Below, in pieces: positions 45,130 through 54,380 of a stretch of DNA of 64,000 nt. The notes beneath the pieces are model-generated. The model had not been told where the DNA came from. It made no database searches and saw only the letters and a list, made by a program, of their open reading frames with translations. The stretch is from Pseudomonas sp. NFIX28 (GTDB lineage: Bacteria > Pseudomonadota > Gammaproteobacteria > Pseudomonadales > Pseudomonadaceae), in assembly GCF_900107395.1 (NCBI RefSeq), contig NZ_FNPW01000013.1, positions 1-64,000 of the forward strand, written 5' to 3'. Made by a program: the position numbers and the translations under genes. Position 1 is the first letter of the stretch; each line of letters opens with the position of its first letter.

Positions 45130-45834
45130 AGGTTGATGCGCTTACCGCCCTTGCTGCGTCTATTGCCCTGCCTGCTCTTGTAACCGCTGTTTCCCTTCCT
45201 GCTCTTGTAACCGCCGCGGCCCTTTTTGCTCTTGCAACCGCTGCTGGCCTTTCTGCTTTTGTAGCCGCTGCCGCAGGCTGCGATAAGGCCGAAGGTCTTC
45301 GGCGATCCCGAGCCCTTGCGCGCCCTTCGGTCGCGATCGCAGCCTTCGGCAGCGGCTACAGGAAGCGGTGTCAGGCCAGGGCGTGCGAGGCCATCGCCCT
45401 GCTGCTTATTTACTGCTCTGCCGCCCTTTCTGCTCTTGTAACCGCCGCGGCCCTTTTTGCTCTTGCAACCGCTGCTGGCCTTCCTGCTTTTGTAGCCGCT
45501 GCCGCAGGCTGCGATAAGGCCGAAGGCCTTCGGCGATCCCAAGGCCTTGCGCGCCCTTCGGTCGCGATCGCAGCCTGCGGCAGCGGCTACAGGTAGCGGT
45601 GTCAGGCCAGGGTGTGCTTGAGGCCACCGCCCTGCTGCTTGTTTACTGCTCTACCGCCCTTTCTGCTCTTGTAACCGCCGCTTCCCTTTCTGCTCATGCA
45701 ACCGCTGCCGCTCTTCCTGCTTTTGTAGCCGCTGCCGCAGGCTGCGATAAGGCCGAAGGCCTTCGGCGATCCCGAGCCCTTGCGCGCCCTTCGGTCGCGA
45801 TCGCAGCCTGCGGCAGCGGCTACGGGAAACGGTG
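45130..45834. repeat. 231-bp tandem repeat (VNTR) inside the iol operon
   Basis: Three GTAGCCGCTGCC palindromes start at 45261, 45492 and 45725 (100 bp each, ending in GGCAGCGGCTAC). Each is preceded by 27-bp minisatellite units such as CCTGCTCTTGTAACCGC, and separated by a copy of the last bases of the iolI gene (TCAGGCCAGGGCGTGC at 45371, 45602 and, as the real gene end, 45835). Periods are 231 and 233 bp. The block fills the whole 730-bp iolI-iolD gap. Confidence 0.93.
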
Positions 45835-46656
45835 TCAGGCCAGGGCGTGCTTGAGGTGGTCGATGCTCGCACCAATCGCCCGCTCGATATCCGCCAGGCC
45901 ATGCACGCTGTCGGCGAACGGCTCGAACGACAGGTGGCCGCTGTAGCCGCGCTCGAGCAGCGTCTCGATCTGCGCCGCGTTGCCGAGGATGTCGCCCTCG
46001 CCCACCAGCACCCGGTGGCCATCGCGGATGCTCGCCAGCGGCGCCTCGCGGTCCTCGACCCCGGAGATATGCACCAGCCCGGTCAGCTCGGGGAAAAACT
46101 CCTGCTCGCCAGCCAGGTGATGGTGAAAGGTGTCGTGCACCAGGCGGAACACATCCAGCCCGCCGATGGCGCGGATCGCGTCCACCGCGGTGCGCTTGCG
46201 CCGCAGGGAACATTCGGCGAAGCCCAGGGGCTCGATAAAACCGAGAATGCCGTGCTCACGCAGGATCGGCGCCAACTGCGTCAGCGCGGTGCGCAGGCCA
46301 GCGCTGCGCTCGGCCTCGCTACGGGCGTCGGCACGCTCGTTCAGCGGGCACATCACCAGGCCCCGGGCACCGCAGTCGCGGGCATAGGCGGCCAGCTTCA
46401 AGGCCTGGGCGCGACGCTCGTCGTTCCAGACGTCGAAGGGATACAGCGCATTGATCGACAGCACCTGGATGCCGCTGGCCGCGCACCACTGGCGCACCCG
46501 TTGCGGCGGCGTGCCGTCTTCGATTTCCACGCCGGCCAGGTCATTGCGGATCTCGATGGCATCGGCCTTCAGGGTCACCGCCAGCTCGATGAACGCCGGC
46601 AGGCTCAAACGCGGGGCAACCATACGATTCAGGGCGAAACGCAGCGGCTGGCTCAT
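45835..46656 (-). CDS. iolI: TIM-barrel sugar isomerase (IolI-like)
   Basis: A 273-residue xylose-isomerase-like TIM barrel. Segments LRFALNRMVAPRLSLPAFIE, ADAIEIRNDLAGVEIEDGTP, GLVMCPLNERADARSE, FIEPLGFAECSLRRK (metal-binding Glu), RLVHDTFHHHLAGE and VHISGVEDREAPLAS carry the acidic and His metal ligands. IolI interconverts 2-keto-myo-inositol and 1-keto-D-chiro-inositol, linking D-chiro-inositol to the pathway. The ATG at 46656 follows CTGGAGAACAAGAATA. Symbol given from context; IolE-like or IolO-like activity cannot be excluded. Its 3' end is duplicated in the downstream VNTR. Confidence 0.85.
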   Translation of the reverse strand: MSQPLRFALNRMVAPRLSLPAFIELAVTLKADAIEIRNDLAGVEIEDGTPPQRVRQWCAASGIQVLSINALYPFDVWNDERRAQALKLAAYARDCGARGLVMCPLNERADARSEAERSAGLRTALTQLAPILREHGILGFIEPLGFAECSLRRKRTAVDAIRAIGGLDVFRLVHDTFHHHLAGEQEFFPELTGLVHISGVEDREAPLASIRDGHRVLVGEGDILGNAAQIETLLERGYSGHLSFEPFADSVHGLADIERAIGASIDHLKHALA

Positions 46657-46691
46657 TATTCTTGTTCTCCAGGGCAACGGGTTGAAGGGCT

Positions 46692-48191
46692 TTACTTGGC
46701 GGTTGGCATGCTGAACTCGGGGCCCTTGGCAATGCTGTCCGGCCAGCGCTGCATCACGCTCTTGTAGCGGCTGTAGAAACGCAGGCCTTCCTCGCCGTAG
46801 GCGTGGTGGTCGCCGAACAGCGAACGCTTCCAGCCGCCGAAGGAATGCCAGGCCATGGGCACCGGGATCGGCACGTTGATGCCGACCATGCCGACCTTGA
46901 TGCTGCGGGCAAAGGCCCGGGCCACGCCGCCGTCGCTGGTAAAACAAGACACGCCGTTGCCGAATTCATGGGCGTTGATCAGCGCCACCGCACTGGCGAA
47001 GTCCGGCACCCGGACGATGCCCAGCACCGGGCCGAAAATTTCTTCCTGGTAAATGCTCATCTCGGTCGTCACTCCGTCGAACAGCGTGGCGCCGACAAAA
47101 AAGCCGCTCTCGGCGCCGGGCACCTTGAAGCCGCGGCCGTCCACCAGCAGTTGCGCGCCCTGGGCCACGCCCTGGTCGATGAAACCTTCGACCTTGGCCT
47201 TGTGCTCGGCGGTCACCAGCGGCCCCATGTCGCTGTCGCCTTGCATGCCGTTGCCGATCTTCAGCTGGTCGATGCGCGGCCGCAGTTTCTCGATCAGCCG
47301 GTCGCCGACATCGCCCACCGCCACGGCAATCGAGATCGCCATGCAGCGCTCGCCGGCCGAACCGTAGGCCGCGCCGATCAGCGCGTCGGCGGCCTGGTCC
47401 AGGTCGGCGTCGGGCATCACGATCATATGGTTCTTCGCCCCGCCCAGGGCCTGCACACGCTTGCCGCGGGACGTGGCCTGGCGGTGGATGTACTCGGCGA
47501 TCGGCGTCGAGCCGACAAAGGAAATCGCTTCGATGTCCGGGTGTTGCAACAGCCCGTCCACCGCCGCCTTGTCGCCCTGCACCACGTTGAACACGCCATC
47601 GGGCAGCCCGGCCTCGGTCAACAGGCGCGCCATCAGCAGGCTGGCGGACGGGTCGCGCTCGGACGGCTTGAGGATGAAGCAATTACCCGTGACCAGGGCC
47701 AGCGGGATCATCCACAACGGCACCATCACCGGGAAATTGAACGGCGTGACCCCGGCGCACACACCCAGGGGCTGGCGCAGGTTCCAGTTGTCGATGCCGC
47801 CGCCGATGTTGTCGCTGAAATCGGTTTTCAACAGGCTCGGCGCGCCGCAGGCGAACTCGACGATCTCGATGCCGCGGGTCACTTCGCCGCGGGCGTCGGA
47901 CAGCACCTTGCCGTGCTCGCGGGTGATGATCTGCGCCAGCTCGTCATGGTGCCGGTCCAGCAGCTCCTTGAACTTGAACATCACCCGCGAACGGCGCAGC
48001 GCCGACTGCTCGGACCAGGCCGGGAAGGCTCGCATGGCCGAAGCGACGGCCTGGTCCACGGTCTTCTGGCTGGCCAGGGCGACCTGGGCCTGCACGCGGC
48101 CGGTGGCCGGGTTGAACACATTGGCGAAGCGCTCGCCGCTGGCCTGTACCTGGCCGTCGATGTAATGGCCGATTACCGGGGCGTCATTCAT
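46692..48191 (-). CDS. mmsA: methylmalonate-semialdehyde dehydrogenase (CoA-acylating)
   Basis: A 499-residue CoA-dependent aldehyde dehydrogenase (IolA/MmsA). GVTPFNFPVMVPLWMIPLAL and CFILKPSERDPSASLLMARL form the cofactor fold, VQALGGAKNHMIVMPDADLD contributes active-site structure, and GSAGERCMAISIAVAVG contains the catalytic Cys. In the iol pathway it converts malonate semialdehyde to acetyl-CoA and CO2 at the end of inositol breakdown; related enzymes also serve valine catabolism. It lies 30 bp after iolB. A paralogue for valine degradation is likely elsewhere in the genome. Confidence 0.94.
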   Translation of the reverse strand: MNDAPVIGHYIDGQVQASGERFANVFNPATGRVQAQVALASQKTVDQAVASAMRAFPAWSEQSALRRSRVMFKFKELLDRHHDELAQIITREHGKVLSDARGEVTRGIEIVEFACGAPSLLKTDFSDNIGGGIDNWNLRQPLGVCAGVTPFNFPVMVPLWMIPLALVTGNCFILKPSERDPSASLLMARLLTEAGLPDGVFNVVQGDKAAVDGLLQHPDIEAISFVGSTPIAEYIHRQATSRGKRVQALGGAKNHMIVMPDADLDQAADALIGAAYGSAGERCMAISIAVAVGDVGDRLIEKLRPRIDQLKIGNGMQGDSDMGPLVTAEHKAKVEGFIDQGVAQGAQLLVDGRGFKVPGAESGFFVGATLFDGVTTEMSIYQEEIFGPVLGIVRVPDFASAVALINAHEFGNGVSCFTSDGGVARAFARSIKVGMVGINVPIPVPMAWHSFGGWKRSLFGDHHAYGEEGLRFYSRYKSVMQRWPDSIAKGPEFSMPTAK

Positions 48192-48221
48192 TGTTCTGGT
48201 TCTCCGTTCGAGGGGTGCACA

Positions 48222-49031
48222 TCACAGATCCAGCAGCCAGCTGTGCTGCGGATCGTTATGGAACTGCCAGACGCGTTTCGGCCCGGCCATGACGTTCAGG
48301 TAATACGACTCGTAGCCGTAGGGCACGCTGACCGGGTGGTAACCCTTGGGCACCACCACCAGGTCGCCGTGCTCCACCGCCATGGCCTGGTCGATGCTGC
48401 GGTCGTCGGTGTAGACCCGCTGGAACACGAAGCCCTGGGGCGGGTTGACCTGGTGGTAATAGGTCTCTTCGAGAAAGCTCTGGTGTGGCAGGTCGTCGGT
48501 GTCGTGCTTGTGCGGCGGGTAGCTGGAGGAATGCCCGGACGGCGTGCGCACCTCCACCACCAGCAGCGAATGGGCCGGCTCGCTGTCCGGCAGGATGTCG
48601 CAGACATACCGGGTATTGGCGCCCTTGCCGCGCACGCTGCGTTTCATGCTTTCGGGGCGGATCAGCCGGGGTCCATGATCCTGGGCCGTAGAGCCGGGCG
48701 CGGCGCAGACGGCGAGCTGCACATCGCTCAGCGCCGTGACCTGGGCCTGGCTGCCGGGCGGCAGGTAGACGGCGAAGGGCGACTTGTCCTCGAACACCGA
48801 TTGCCGGTCGCCGAGGTTGTCCCAGTTGAACGCGCCCTGCCCCGGCGCCTCGCCCTGGATGCCGATGCGCCCGCTGAGCAGCACCAGGCACAGCTCCCGG
48901 TCGCCGGCGCTGACCGGCAGGCGTTCGCCGAGGCTCAGGCGGTAGGCGGCAAAACCGACGTACTGCAATCGGCCCTCGGCCAACTGCACCATGGTCCGGC
49001 CCTTGGCCGTGCTTTTTACCAGCAGGCTCAT
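48222..49031 (-). CDS. iolB: 5-deoxy-glucuronate isomerase
   Basis: A 269-residue bicupin. Typical IolB segments are DNLGDRQSVFEDKSPFAVYL, the metal-site motif YPPHKHDTDDLPHQSFLEE, VFQRVYTDDRSIDQAMAVEH and VPKGYHPVSVPYGYESYYLN. It isomerises 5-deoxy-glucuronate to 2-deoxy-5-keto-gluconate. The ATG overlaps the iolE stop (ATGA). Confidence 0.95.
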   Translation of the reverse strand: MSLLVKSTAKGRTMVQLAEGRLQYVGFAAYRLSLGERLPVSAGDRELCLVLLSGRIGIQGEAPGQGAFNWDNLGDRQSVFEDKSPFAVYLPPGSQAQVTALSDVQLAVCAAPGSTAQDHGPRLIRPESMKRSVRGKGANTRYVCDILPDSEPAHSLLVVEVRTPSGHSSSYPPHKHDTDDLPHQSFLEETYYHQVNPPQGFVFQRVYTDDRSIDQAMAVEHGDLVVVPKGYHPVSVPYGYESYYLNVMAGPKRVWQFHNDPQHSWLLDL

Positions 49032-49921
49032 TGCCCAGTCCTCTCATCAAGCAGCGCGCGCAGGGTGTCGTAGCCCTTCTTCGCGTAGACATAACTCGGC
49101 GCCACCGCCGGGTCCTGCTCGGCCTCCACCACCAGCCAGCCCAGGTAATCGGCGGCCAGCAGCTCGTCCAGCAGCGCGGCGAAATCGATGTCGCCATCGC
49201 CGGGCACGGTGAAGGTGCCGTTGATGATGCAGTCGGGGAAACTCCACAGGTTGTTGCGCGCCAGCTGCACCACCGGCTTGCGCACGTCCTTGAAGTGCAC
49301 GTGGCAGATGCGGGCAATGTGCTTGCGCAGCACTTGCAGCGGTTCGCCGCCGCCCATGTAGCAGTGGCCCGAATCGAACAGCAGGCCGACTTCGCTGCCG
49401 GTCAGGCTCATCAACTGGTCGATGTCCGCCGGCGACTCGACGTAGGCGCCCATATGGTGGTGGTACGCCAGGCGCACGCCCTGGGACAGGGTGAAACGCG
49501 CAAGCTCGGTGAGCTTGTCGGCGTACTCCTGCCAGGCCTGCTGGCTGTGAAAACGCGGACGCTCCACCAAGGGAATGCGCTGGCCCTGGATCGAGTCGGC
49601 GACCTCGCCGTAGACCAGCACCGTGGCACCGTTCTGCGCCAGCAGCTGGACGTGGCTGGCGATGGCGTCGATCTCCTCGGCCACCGAACGCCGAGCCAGG
49701 CGGCTGGAATACCAGCCCGAGACCAGCGCCAGGTCATACGGGCGCAGCACATCGCCGACACCCTTGGCGTCCTTGGGGAACTTGCCGTTGAGCTCGAAAC
49801 CTTCGTAGCCGATTTCCTTGCCTTCGCTCAGCGCGGTGCTTAAAGGCGTCTCGCCGCCGAGGGACGGCAGGTCGTCGTTGCTCCAGGAAATCGGGTTGAT
49901 GCCAATTCGGATTGCGGGCAT
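49028..49921 (-). CDS. iolE: myo-inosose-2 dehydratase
   Basis: A 297-residue TIM-barrel enzyme. IRIGINPISWSNDDLPSLGG, GYEGFELNGKFPKDAKG, LAYHHHMGAYVESPADIDQL (metal ligands), GLLFDSGHCYMGGGEP and ICHVHFKDVRKPVV match IolE. It dehydrates 2-keto-myo-inositol to the 1,2-dione. It lies 150 bp after iolC with a BIME between and overlaps iolB. Confidence 0.95.
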   Translation of the reverse strand: MPAIRIGINPISWSNDDLPSLGGETPLSTALSEGKEIGYEGFELNGKFPKDAKGVGDVLRPYDLALVSGWYSSRLARRSVAEEIDAIASHVQLLAQNGATVLVYGEVADSIQGQRIPLVERPRFHSQQAWQEYADKLTELARFTLSQGVRLAYHHHMGAYVESPADIDQLMSLTGSEVGLLFDSGHCYMGGGEPLQVLRKHIARICHVHFKDVRKPVVQLARNNLWSFPDCIINGTFTVPGDGDIDFAALLDELLAADYLGWLVVEAEQDPAVAPSYVYAKKGYDTLRALLDERTGQ

Positions 49922-49962
49922 GGCTGCACCTTTTATTGTTTTCTAAATAAGCCGTTGTTTCT

Positions 49963-50051
49963 GTAGGAGCGAGGCTTGCCCGCGAAATCTGCCAACGCGG
50001 TCTCTCGGATACACCGCGTCATCGTTCATCGCGGGCAAGCCTCGCTCCTAC
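49963..50051. repeat. BIME (paired REP palindromes)
   Basis: Arms GTAGGAGCGAGGCTTGCCCG and CGGGCAAGCCTCGCTCCTAC. It is located between iolC and iolE inside the operon. Confidence 0.92.
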
Positions 50052-50071
50052 AGATGTGGATCAGACGTGGA

Positions 50072-52009
50072 TCAGCCGCGGGCCGCGCGCCAGGCGTCGA
50101 TCAGCTCGACGAAGGTGGCTTGCACCCGGCGGATCAGGGTTTCGTCGTCGATCTCGCTGGCCAGCCAGGCCCGGCTCGGCTCATGGAAAATCGTGCGGCC
50201 CACGGCGAACCCGCGGCAGGTGCGGCTGTTGCCGGCCTGGCGGAAACCCTCGGCCAAGGTCGCCGCCGGGGCGTTGAGGCCCAGCAGCACCACGCCACGG
50301 CAATAGGGGTCGCGCTCCTCGATCAGCTCGTCGAGCCGCTTCCACTGCTCGGCGCTCTGCGCCTCGATCTTCCACCAGGCCGGGAAAATGCCCAGGTTGT
50401 ACAGGCGCTTGAGGGCGCGGTAGAGCACGTCCGGGTGAGTCGAGGGATGGTCCTTGGGCGGAATGATTTCCAGCAGCAGCTCATGGCCGCTGACCTGGGA
50501 CGCCTGGTACAGGCCCTTGATCTGCGCCTCCTGCTCCAGGCGCAGCAACGGCTCGTCGTCCGGGTGGTATTGCACCAGGCACTTGATGATCTGCTCCTGG
50601 GGCCAGGCGATCAGGTTGCTGCCGATCGAGCGCCCGTGTTCGAAAGCCAGCGGCCGCGAGCCCTGGACTTCCACCGGCCGCGCCACCCACCAGCCACGGC
50701 CGGTGGCGGCGTTCAGCGAATCCTGGCCGAAACGCTGGTCCGCCAGCAGGCCGACATCGGCTTCGACGCCCTGCGCGCGCAAGTCGGCCTCGACCCGCTC
50801 CACGGCCTGGATAAACAGCTGCTTGAGCTGGCCAATAGCCCTGAGCTCGCGCCCGCCCTTCTGCGCCAGTTCCACCAATTGCCCGCGATGGTCGAAGGCG
50901 AAGATGAACAGCTGCTTCCAGGCCTTGCGCGGCACGCTGACCTGATGCAGGCGCTGCAGGGTGCTGTCCTGGTCCGGCCGGGTGATGGGCACCGGGCTGT
51001 TGAACAGGTAATCCAGCTCGGCGCGGGTCGGCATCGCCGGCGCGCAGGCATGGCGCGACACCACCAGCCCGCCGCAGGCATTGGCCAGCTGGCAGCAGCG
51101 CTCGTCGCTGGCATCCTCCAGCCAGCCGCTGAGGAAGCCGGACATAAAGGCATCGCCGGCCCCCAGCACGTTGAGCACCTCGACCTGCACCCCCGGGTAG
51201 AGGGCGCCGTCTTCCAGGCGTGCGGGAATCGCCCCGTGGATCACCGTGCAGCCCTGCGGGCCGAGCTTCACCACCAGGGTCGCGGCGGTCAGCGAGCGCA
51301 CGGTGCGCAAGGCGTCGAGCAGGTCGTCGCCGCCCCCGGCGATGAGGAATTCTTCTTCGGTGCCGACGATCAGGTCGAAGCGCGGCAGGATCTTCTGCAC
51401 ATGAGCGCTGACATTCTGGTCGGCGACAAAACGGGTCTCGCCGTCGGCCTTGCCCGTCAGGCCCCAGAGCACCGGGCGGTAGTCGATGTCGAGCACGCGC
51501 CGGACATTGTGCCGTTCGGCGTATTCCAGGGCCCGGAGGCTGGCCTGGTACACGCCGTCGGTGGAGAAATGCGTGCCGGTGATCAGCAAGGCCTTGCTGG
51601 AGGCGATAAAGGCTTCGCCGATGTCTTCGGCGCGCAGGGCCATGTCGGCGCAGTTCTCGCGGTAGAACACCAGGGGGAAGGTCTCGCGGTCCTTGAGCCC
51701 GAGCAGGACCATGGCGGTCAGGCGCTGCGGGTCGACCTTGATTGCGCTGACGTCGCAGCCTTCGCGGGCCAGGGACTCCAGCAGAAAACGCCCCATGTGA
51801 TCGTCGCCGACCCGGCTCAGCATCGCCGAGCGCAAGCCCAGGCGCGCGGTGCCAAAGGCGATGTTGGCGGATGAGCCGCCGAGGTATTTGGCGAAGCTTA
51901 CGACATCTTCCAGCCGTGCCCCGACCTGCTGCGCATAGAGGTCGACGCCCAGGCGTCCGAGGCAAATCAGATCCAATTGACGCCCACTGGCAAAACGAGT
52001 CTGGCCCAT
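50072..52009 (-). CDS. iolC: fused 5-dehydro-2-deoxygluconokinase / 2-deoxy-5-keto-gluconate-6-phosphate aldolase
   Basis: A 645-residue fusion. The N-terminal PfkB kinase (about 1-320) has YLGGSSANIAFGTARLG, RVLDIDYRPVLWG and the phosphotransfer motif VLNVLGAGDAFMSGFLSGWL. The C-terminal half (about 345-645) is an IolJ-like DUF2090 aldolase with FIFAFDHRGQLVELAQ, RFGQDSLNAATGRGWWVARP and KIEAQSAEQWKRLDELIEER. The two activities phosphorylate 2-deoxy-5-keto-gluconate and then split it into dihydroxyacetone phosphate and malonate semialdehyde. ATG at 52009 (MGQTRFASG) with an AGGAGC-like site upstream. First gene of the operon and divergent from iolR; the fusion replaces separate iolC and iolJ. 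Confidence 0.94.
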   Translation of the reverse strand: MGQTRFASGRQLDLICLGRLGVDLYAQQVGARLEDVVSFAKYLGGSSANIAFGTARLGLRSAMLSRVGDDHMGRFLLESLAREGCDVSAIKVDPQRLTAMVLLGLKDRETFPLVFYRENCADMALRAEDIGEAFIASSKALLITGTHFSTDGVYQASLRALEYAERHNVRRVLDIDYRPVLWGLTGKADGETRFVADQNVSAHVQKILPRFDLIVGTEEEFLIAGGGDDLLDALRTVRSLTAATLVVKLGPQGCTVIHGAIPARLEDGALYPGVQVEVLNVLGAGDAFMSGFLSGWLEDASDERCCQLANACGGLVVSRHACAPAMPTRAELDYLFNSPVPITRPDQDSTLQRLHQVSVPRKAWKQLFIFAFDHRGQLVELAQKGGRELRAIGQLKQLFIQAVERVEADLRAQGVEADVGLLADQRFGQDSLNAATGRGWWVARPVEVQGSRPLAFEHGRSIGSNLIAWPQEQIIKCLVQYHPDDEPLLRLEQEAQIKGLYQASQVSGHELLLEIIPPKDHPSTHPDVLYRALKRLYNLGIFPAWWKIEAQSAEQWKRLDELIEERDPYCRGVVLLGLNAPAATLAEGFRQAGNSRTCRGFAVGRTIFHEPSRAWLASEIDDETLIRRVQATFVELIDAWRAARG

Positions 52010-52104
52010 GCTGGCTCCTGTTATTTTTATCAGCCTGCGCGTGGCACCGAGGGAGGCGCCGAACGCTCTTGGTGGATGCAGACTAAAACGTTCACCGGCA
52101 CCAA

Positions 52105-52147
52105 TCAATATTTTTTCTATAAAATTTTTACGTGGAATATTTTTTCC
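52105..52147. promoter_or_regulatory. IolR operators in the iolC/iolR intergenic region
   Basis: TCAATATTTTTTCT (52105-52118) and GGAATATTTTTTCC (52134-52147) are 29 bp apart, in an AT-rich patch. The second matches GGAA-N6-TTCC exactly. Spacing equals that at 12019/12048. The 311-bp gap 52010-52320 holds the divergent promoters. Confidence 0.75.
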
Positions 52148-52320
52148 AATAAACTTTTTCAAGGCCGACCCAGGCAGCCTGCATCGTTTCAGCAAGCGCC
52201 CCGTGGCCGCGCGCCTCAAGATTTTCCCCGCGCCGACCCTGTAGACTGCGCACAGCCAACCTATTGTCAGGAGACGGCTGCCCCCGCCGCCTCCATAAGC
52301 ACAAGCCAGAAGGATTCCCT

Positions 52321-53241
52321 ATGTCCCGAACCGATCAGCCGGCTACGACCGAGAGCACGCCAGACAGCGACCTCGCCAGCCCCCCGATCAATGCCGAGCG
52401 CCTGCTGCAGCTGATCACCCAGGAATACGAAAGCCTGCCGCGCCAGCTCAAGCGCATCGCCAGTTACATGAGCCAGCAGAGCGACCGGATCATGGTCGAC
52501 CGCATCAGCGACATCGCCCGCGAATGCGAAGTGCACCCTTCGGCCATCGTGCGTTTCTCCCAGCGCTTCGGCTTCAGCGGCTTCAGCGAAATGCAGGCGC
52601 TGTTTCGCGAGGCTTACACCCACAAGACCACCCCGGTACAGAACTACCAGCAGCGCATCCGCAGCATGATCGCCAACAAGTCGCAGAAGGCCAGCGGCGG
52701 CGACCTGGCGCGCGAGTGCATCAACGCCACCCTGTCGGGCATCGAGCGCCTGGGCCTGGAGCTGGATGACAGCGCCTTCGAAAAAGCCGTGGACCTGGTG
52801 GTCAATGCCGACAACATCTACGTGGTCGGGGTGCGCCGCTCCTTCGCCGTGGCCGATTACCTGGTGTACAACCTGCAGCACACCAACAAGCGCATTCACC
52901 TGGTGTCGGGCCTGGGCGGCAGCTACCGCGAGCAGATGCGCAGCATCCGCCCCAACGACCTGGTGATCGCCATCAGCTTTACCCCCTACGCCAAGGAAAC
53001 CCAGCACTGCCTGCGCATCGCCCAGCACCACCAGGCCAAGACGCTGATCATCACCGACAGCAACCTGTCGCCCCTGGCCAAGCGCGCCAACACCGTGCTG
53101 CTGGTCAACGAAGGCAGCTCCTTCGCCTTCCGCTCCCTGAGCGCCACGCTGTGCCTGTGCCAGGCGCTGTTCATCGCCGTGGCCTACCGCCTGGAACTGA
53201 AGGTCGACGAGATTCATGAACAGGCGGGGTTCGAGGACTGA
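52321..53241 (+). CDS. iolR: RpiR-family transcriptional regulator of inositol catabolism
   Basis: A 306-residue RpiR/HexR-type regulator. An N-terminal helix-turn-helix (about 25-105) includes LITQEYESLPRQLKRIASYM, VDRISDIARECEVHPSAIVR and FSQRFGFSGFSEMQALFREA. The C-terminal SIS phosphosugar-binding domain (about 150-290) has NIYVVGVRRSFAVADYLVYN, LVIAISFTPYAKETQHCLRI and KTLIITDSNLSPLAKRANTV. It probably represses the iol genes until an inositol-derived metabolite is bound. ATG at 52321 with AGAAGGATTCCC. The divergent placement next to iolC and the shared operators support the name; direct binding is not shown. Confidence 0.9.
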   Translation: MSRTDQPATTESTPDSDLASPPINAERLLQLITQEYESLPRQLKRIASYMSQQSDRIMVDRISDIARECEVHPSAIVRFSQRFGFSGFSEMQALFREAYTHKTTPVQNYQQRIRSMIANKSQKASGGDLARECINATLSGIERLGLELDDSAFEKAVDLVVNADNIYVVGVRRSFAVADYLVYNLQHTNKRIHLVSGLGGSYREQMRSIRPNDLVIAISFTPYAKETQHCLRIAQHHQAKTLIITDSNLSPLAKRANTVLLVNEGSSFAFRSLSATLCLCQALFIAVAYRLELKVDEIHEQAGFED

Positions 53242-53244
53242 CCC

Positions 53245-54111
53245 TCACCCCACCGAGTGCGTATGCGCCCGCAACGCCCCCGGCACACCGGTACGCAGCA
53301 GGCCGCCCTCCTCGACCCAGGCCAGGGTCTGCTGGTGGGCCCGTTGCAGCAGTTGCTCGGTCTGGCTGAAGTCGAACACTGAAATACCCAGCGGACACAA
53401 CGGCGCGACCACATGGATCGCCGCCTGTGGCGAATGGAGCTCAATGTCCCGCACCAGCTGGCGCATGCTCATCAGGTTCAGGGTATGCAAGGCCAGGGCG
53501 ATCAACCCGCTCGGCGGTCGTGGGCAGGCGCAACCGAATCCCGTCGGCACCACGATGACCCGGGTCGCGCCCAGTGACACCGCCGCGGCGATCGGGGTGT
53601 TACTGGCGACGCCACCGTCGACTAGCAGCTTGTCGCCGATCTGCACCCATGGAAACACCAGCGGAATCGCGGCACTGGCCAGCAGGGCCTGCTCGACGCT
53701 GCCGCTGGACAACAGCTCCTCGGCGCCCGTGAGCAGGTTGGTGGTGACGATATGCAGGGGCAGTTCGGTGTCTTCGATGCGGGTCACCGGCAGCGCCCGG
53801 CGCACCAGGCTCGCCAGCGCCGACGAGGGCAACAGGCAGCCGCGACGCCTGAGCAAGGAAGACAGCGCGTCAATCAAGGAAAACGGAAACACGTCGGCCT
53901 TGCGCAAGCCGCGCCAGAAATCGGCCAGTTCGGCGACACCGCGAGCATTGGGCCTGGCGGCAAAGTAGGCGCCGTTGAGGGCACCGACCGACGCGCCGAC
54001 CACCAGGTCGAACACCACGTGCTTTTCGAGCAGCGCCCGCAGCATCCCCACCTGGACAGCCCCGAGGCTGCCACCACCGGCAAGGACAAGGGCGGTTCGG
54101 GTGGGATGCAT
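53245..54111 (-). CDS. patatin-like phospholipase (RssA family)
   Basis: A 288-residue patatin-fold lipid hydrolase. Oxyanion motif ALVLAGGGSLGAVQVGMLRA (GGGxxG), nucleophile motif VVGASVGALNGAYFA (GxSxG) and the catalytic Asp in LLVDGGVASNTPIAAAVSLG. No signal peptide or transmembrane helix, so probably cytosolic or membrane-associated. The ATG at 54111 (MHPTRTALVLAGGG) was chosen because the upstream in-frame codons precede the strand that begins the fold. Convergent with iolR, ending 4 bp from its stop. Physiological substrate unknown. Confidence 0.88.
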   Translation of the reverse strand: MHPTRTALVLAGGGSLGAVQVGMLRALLEKHVVFDLVVGASVGALNGAYFAARPNARGVAELADFWRGLRKADVFPFSLIDALSSLLRRRGCLLPSSALASLVRRALPVTRIEDTELPLHIVTTNLLTGAEELLSSGSVEQALLASAAIPLVFPWVQIGDKLLVDGGVASNTPIAAAVSLGATRVIVVPTGFGCACPRPPSGLIALALHTLNLMSMRQLVRDIELHSPQAAIHVVAPLCPLGISVFDFSQTEQLLQRAHQQTLAWVEEGGLLRTGVPGALRAHTHSVG

Positions 54112-54278
54112 AGCGCTTCTCCTGCCGATGTTCAGCCATTGCTCCCTAAACAATAGCGCTGCCGCACTCCGCTACGAAGCCGTCTGGCGGCTCCCTCGCC
54201 CTGGCCCGCTGTTCATCCGAAAGACCGGCAGCGGGTACGTCGCTCACCTACGCTGGGTAACGGATGCTCCACAGCACA

Positions 54279-54380
54279 ATGGACCTGCTCAAATCACTCA
54301 AGATCGTTCCGACTGCGGAGTTTATCGAGTCGGAAACCTATGAGGCGTTCAATAAGGCAATCGCCTGGAGTGAGAAATAA
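54279..54380 (+). CDS. 33-codon ORF, possible gene remnant
   Basis: An open frame MDLLKSLKIVPTAEFIESET ending AFNKAIAWSEK. It lies in the 497-bp gap 54112-54608 between the phospholipase and GST genes, a region of lower GC and unlike its surroundings. The peptide is amphipathic and well formed, but no ribosome binding site is obvious and no family is recognised. It may be the tail of a degraded gene or a real small protein. The rest of the gap shows nothing else. Confidence 0.25.
   Translation: MDLLKSLKIVPTAEFIESETYEAFNKAIAWSEK

Noticed and set aside
45130..45834. Protein with 9-residue tandem repeats fused in front of IolD
   Set aside because: The frame is open because units are close to multiples of three, but it includes REP DNA and a copy of the iolI end, and IolD has its own start with a ribosome binding site. 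Kept as an observation only.
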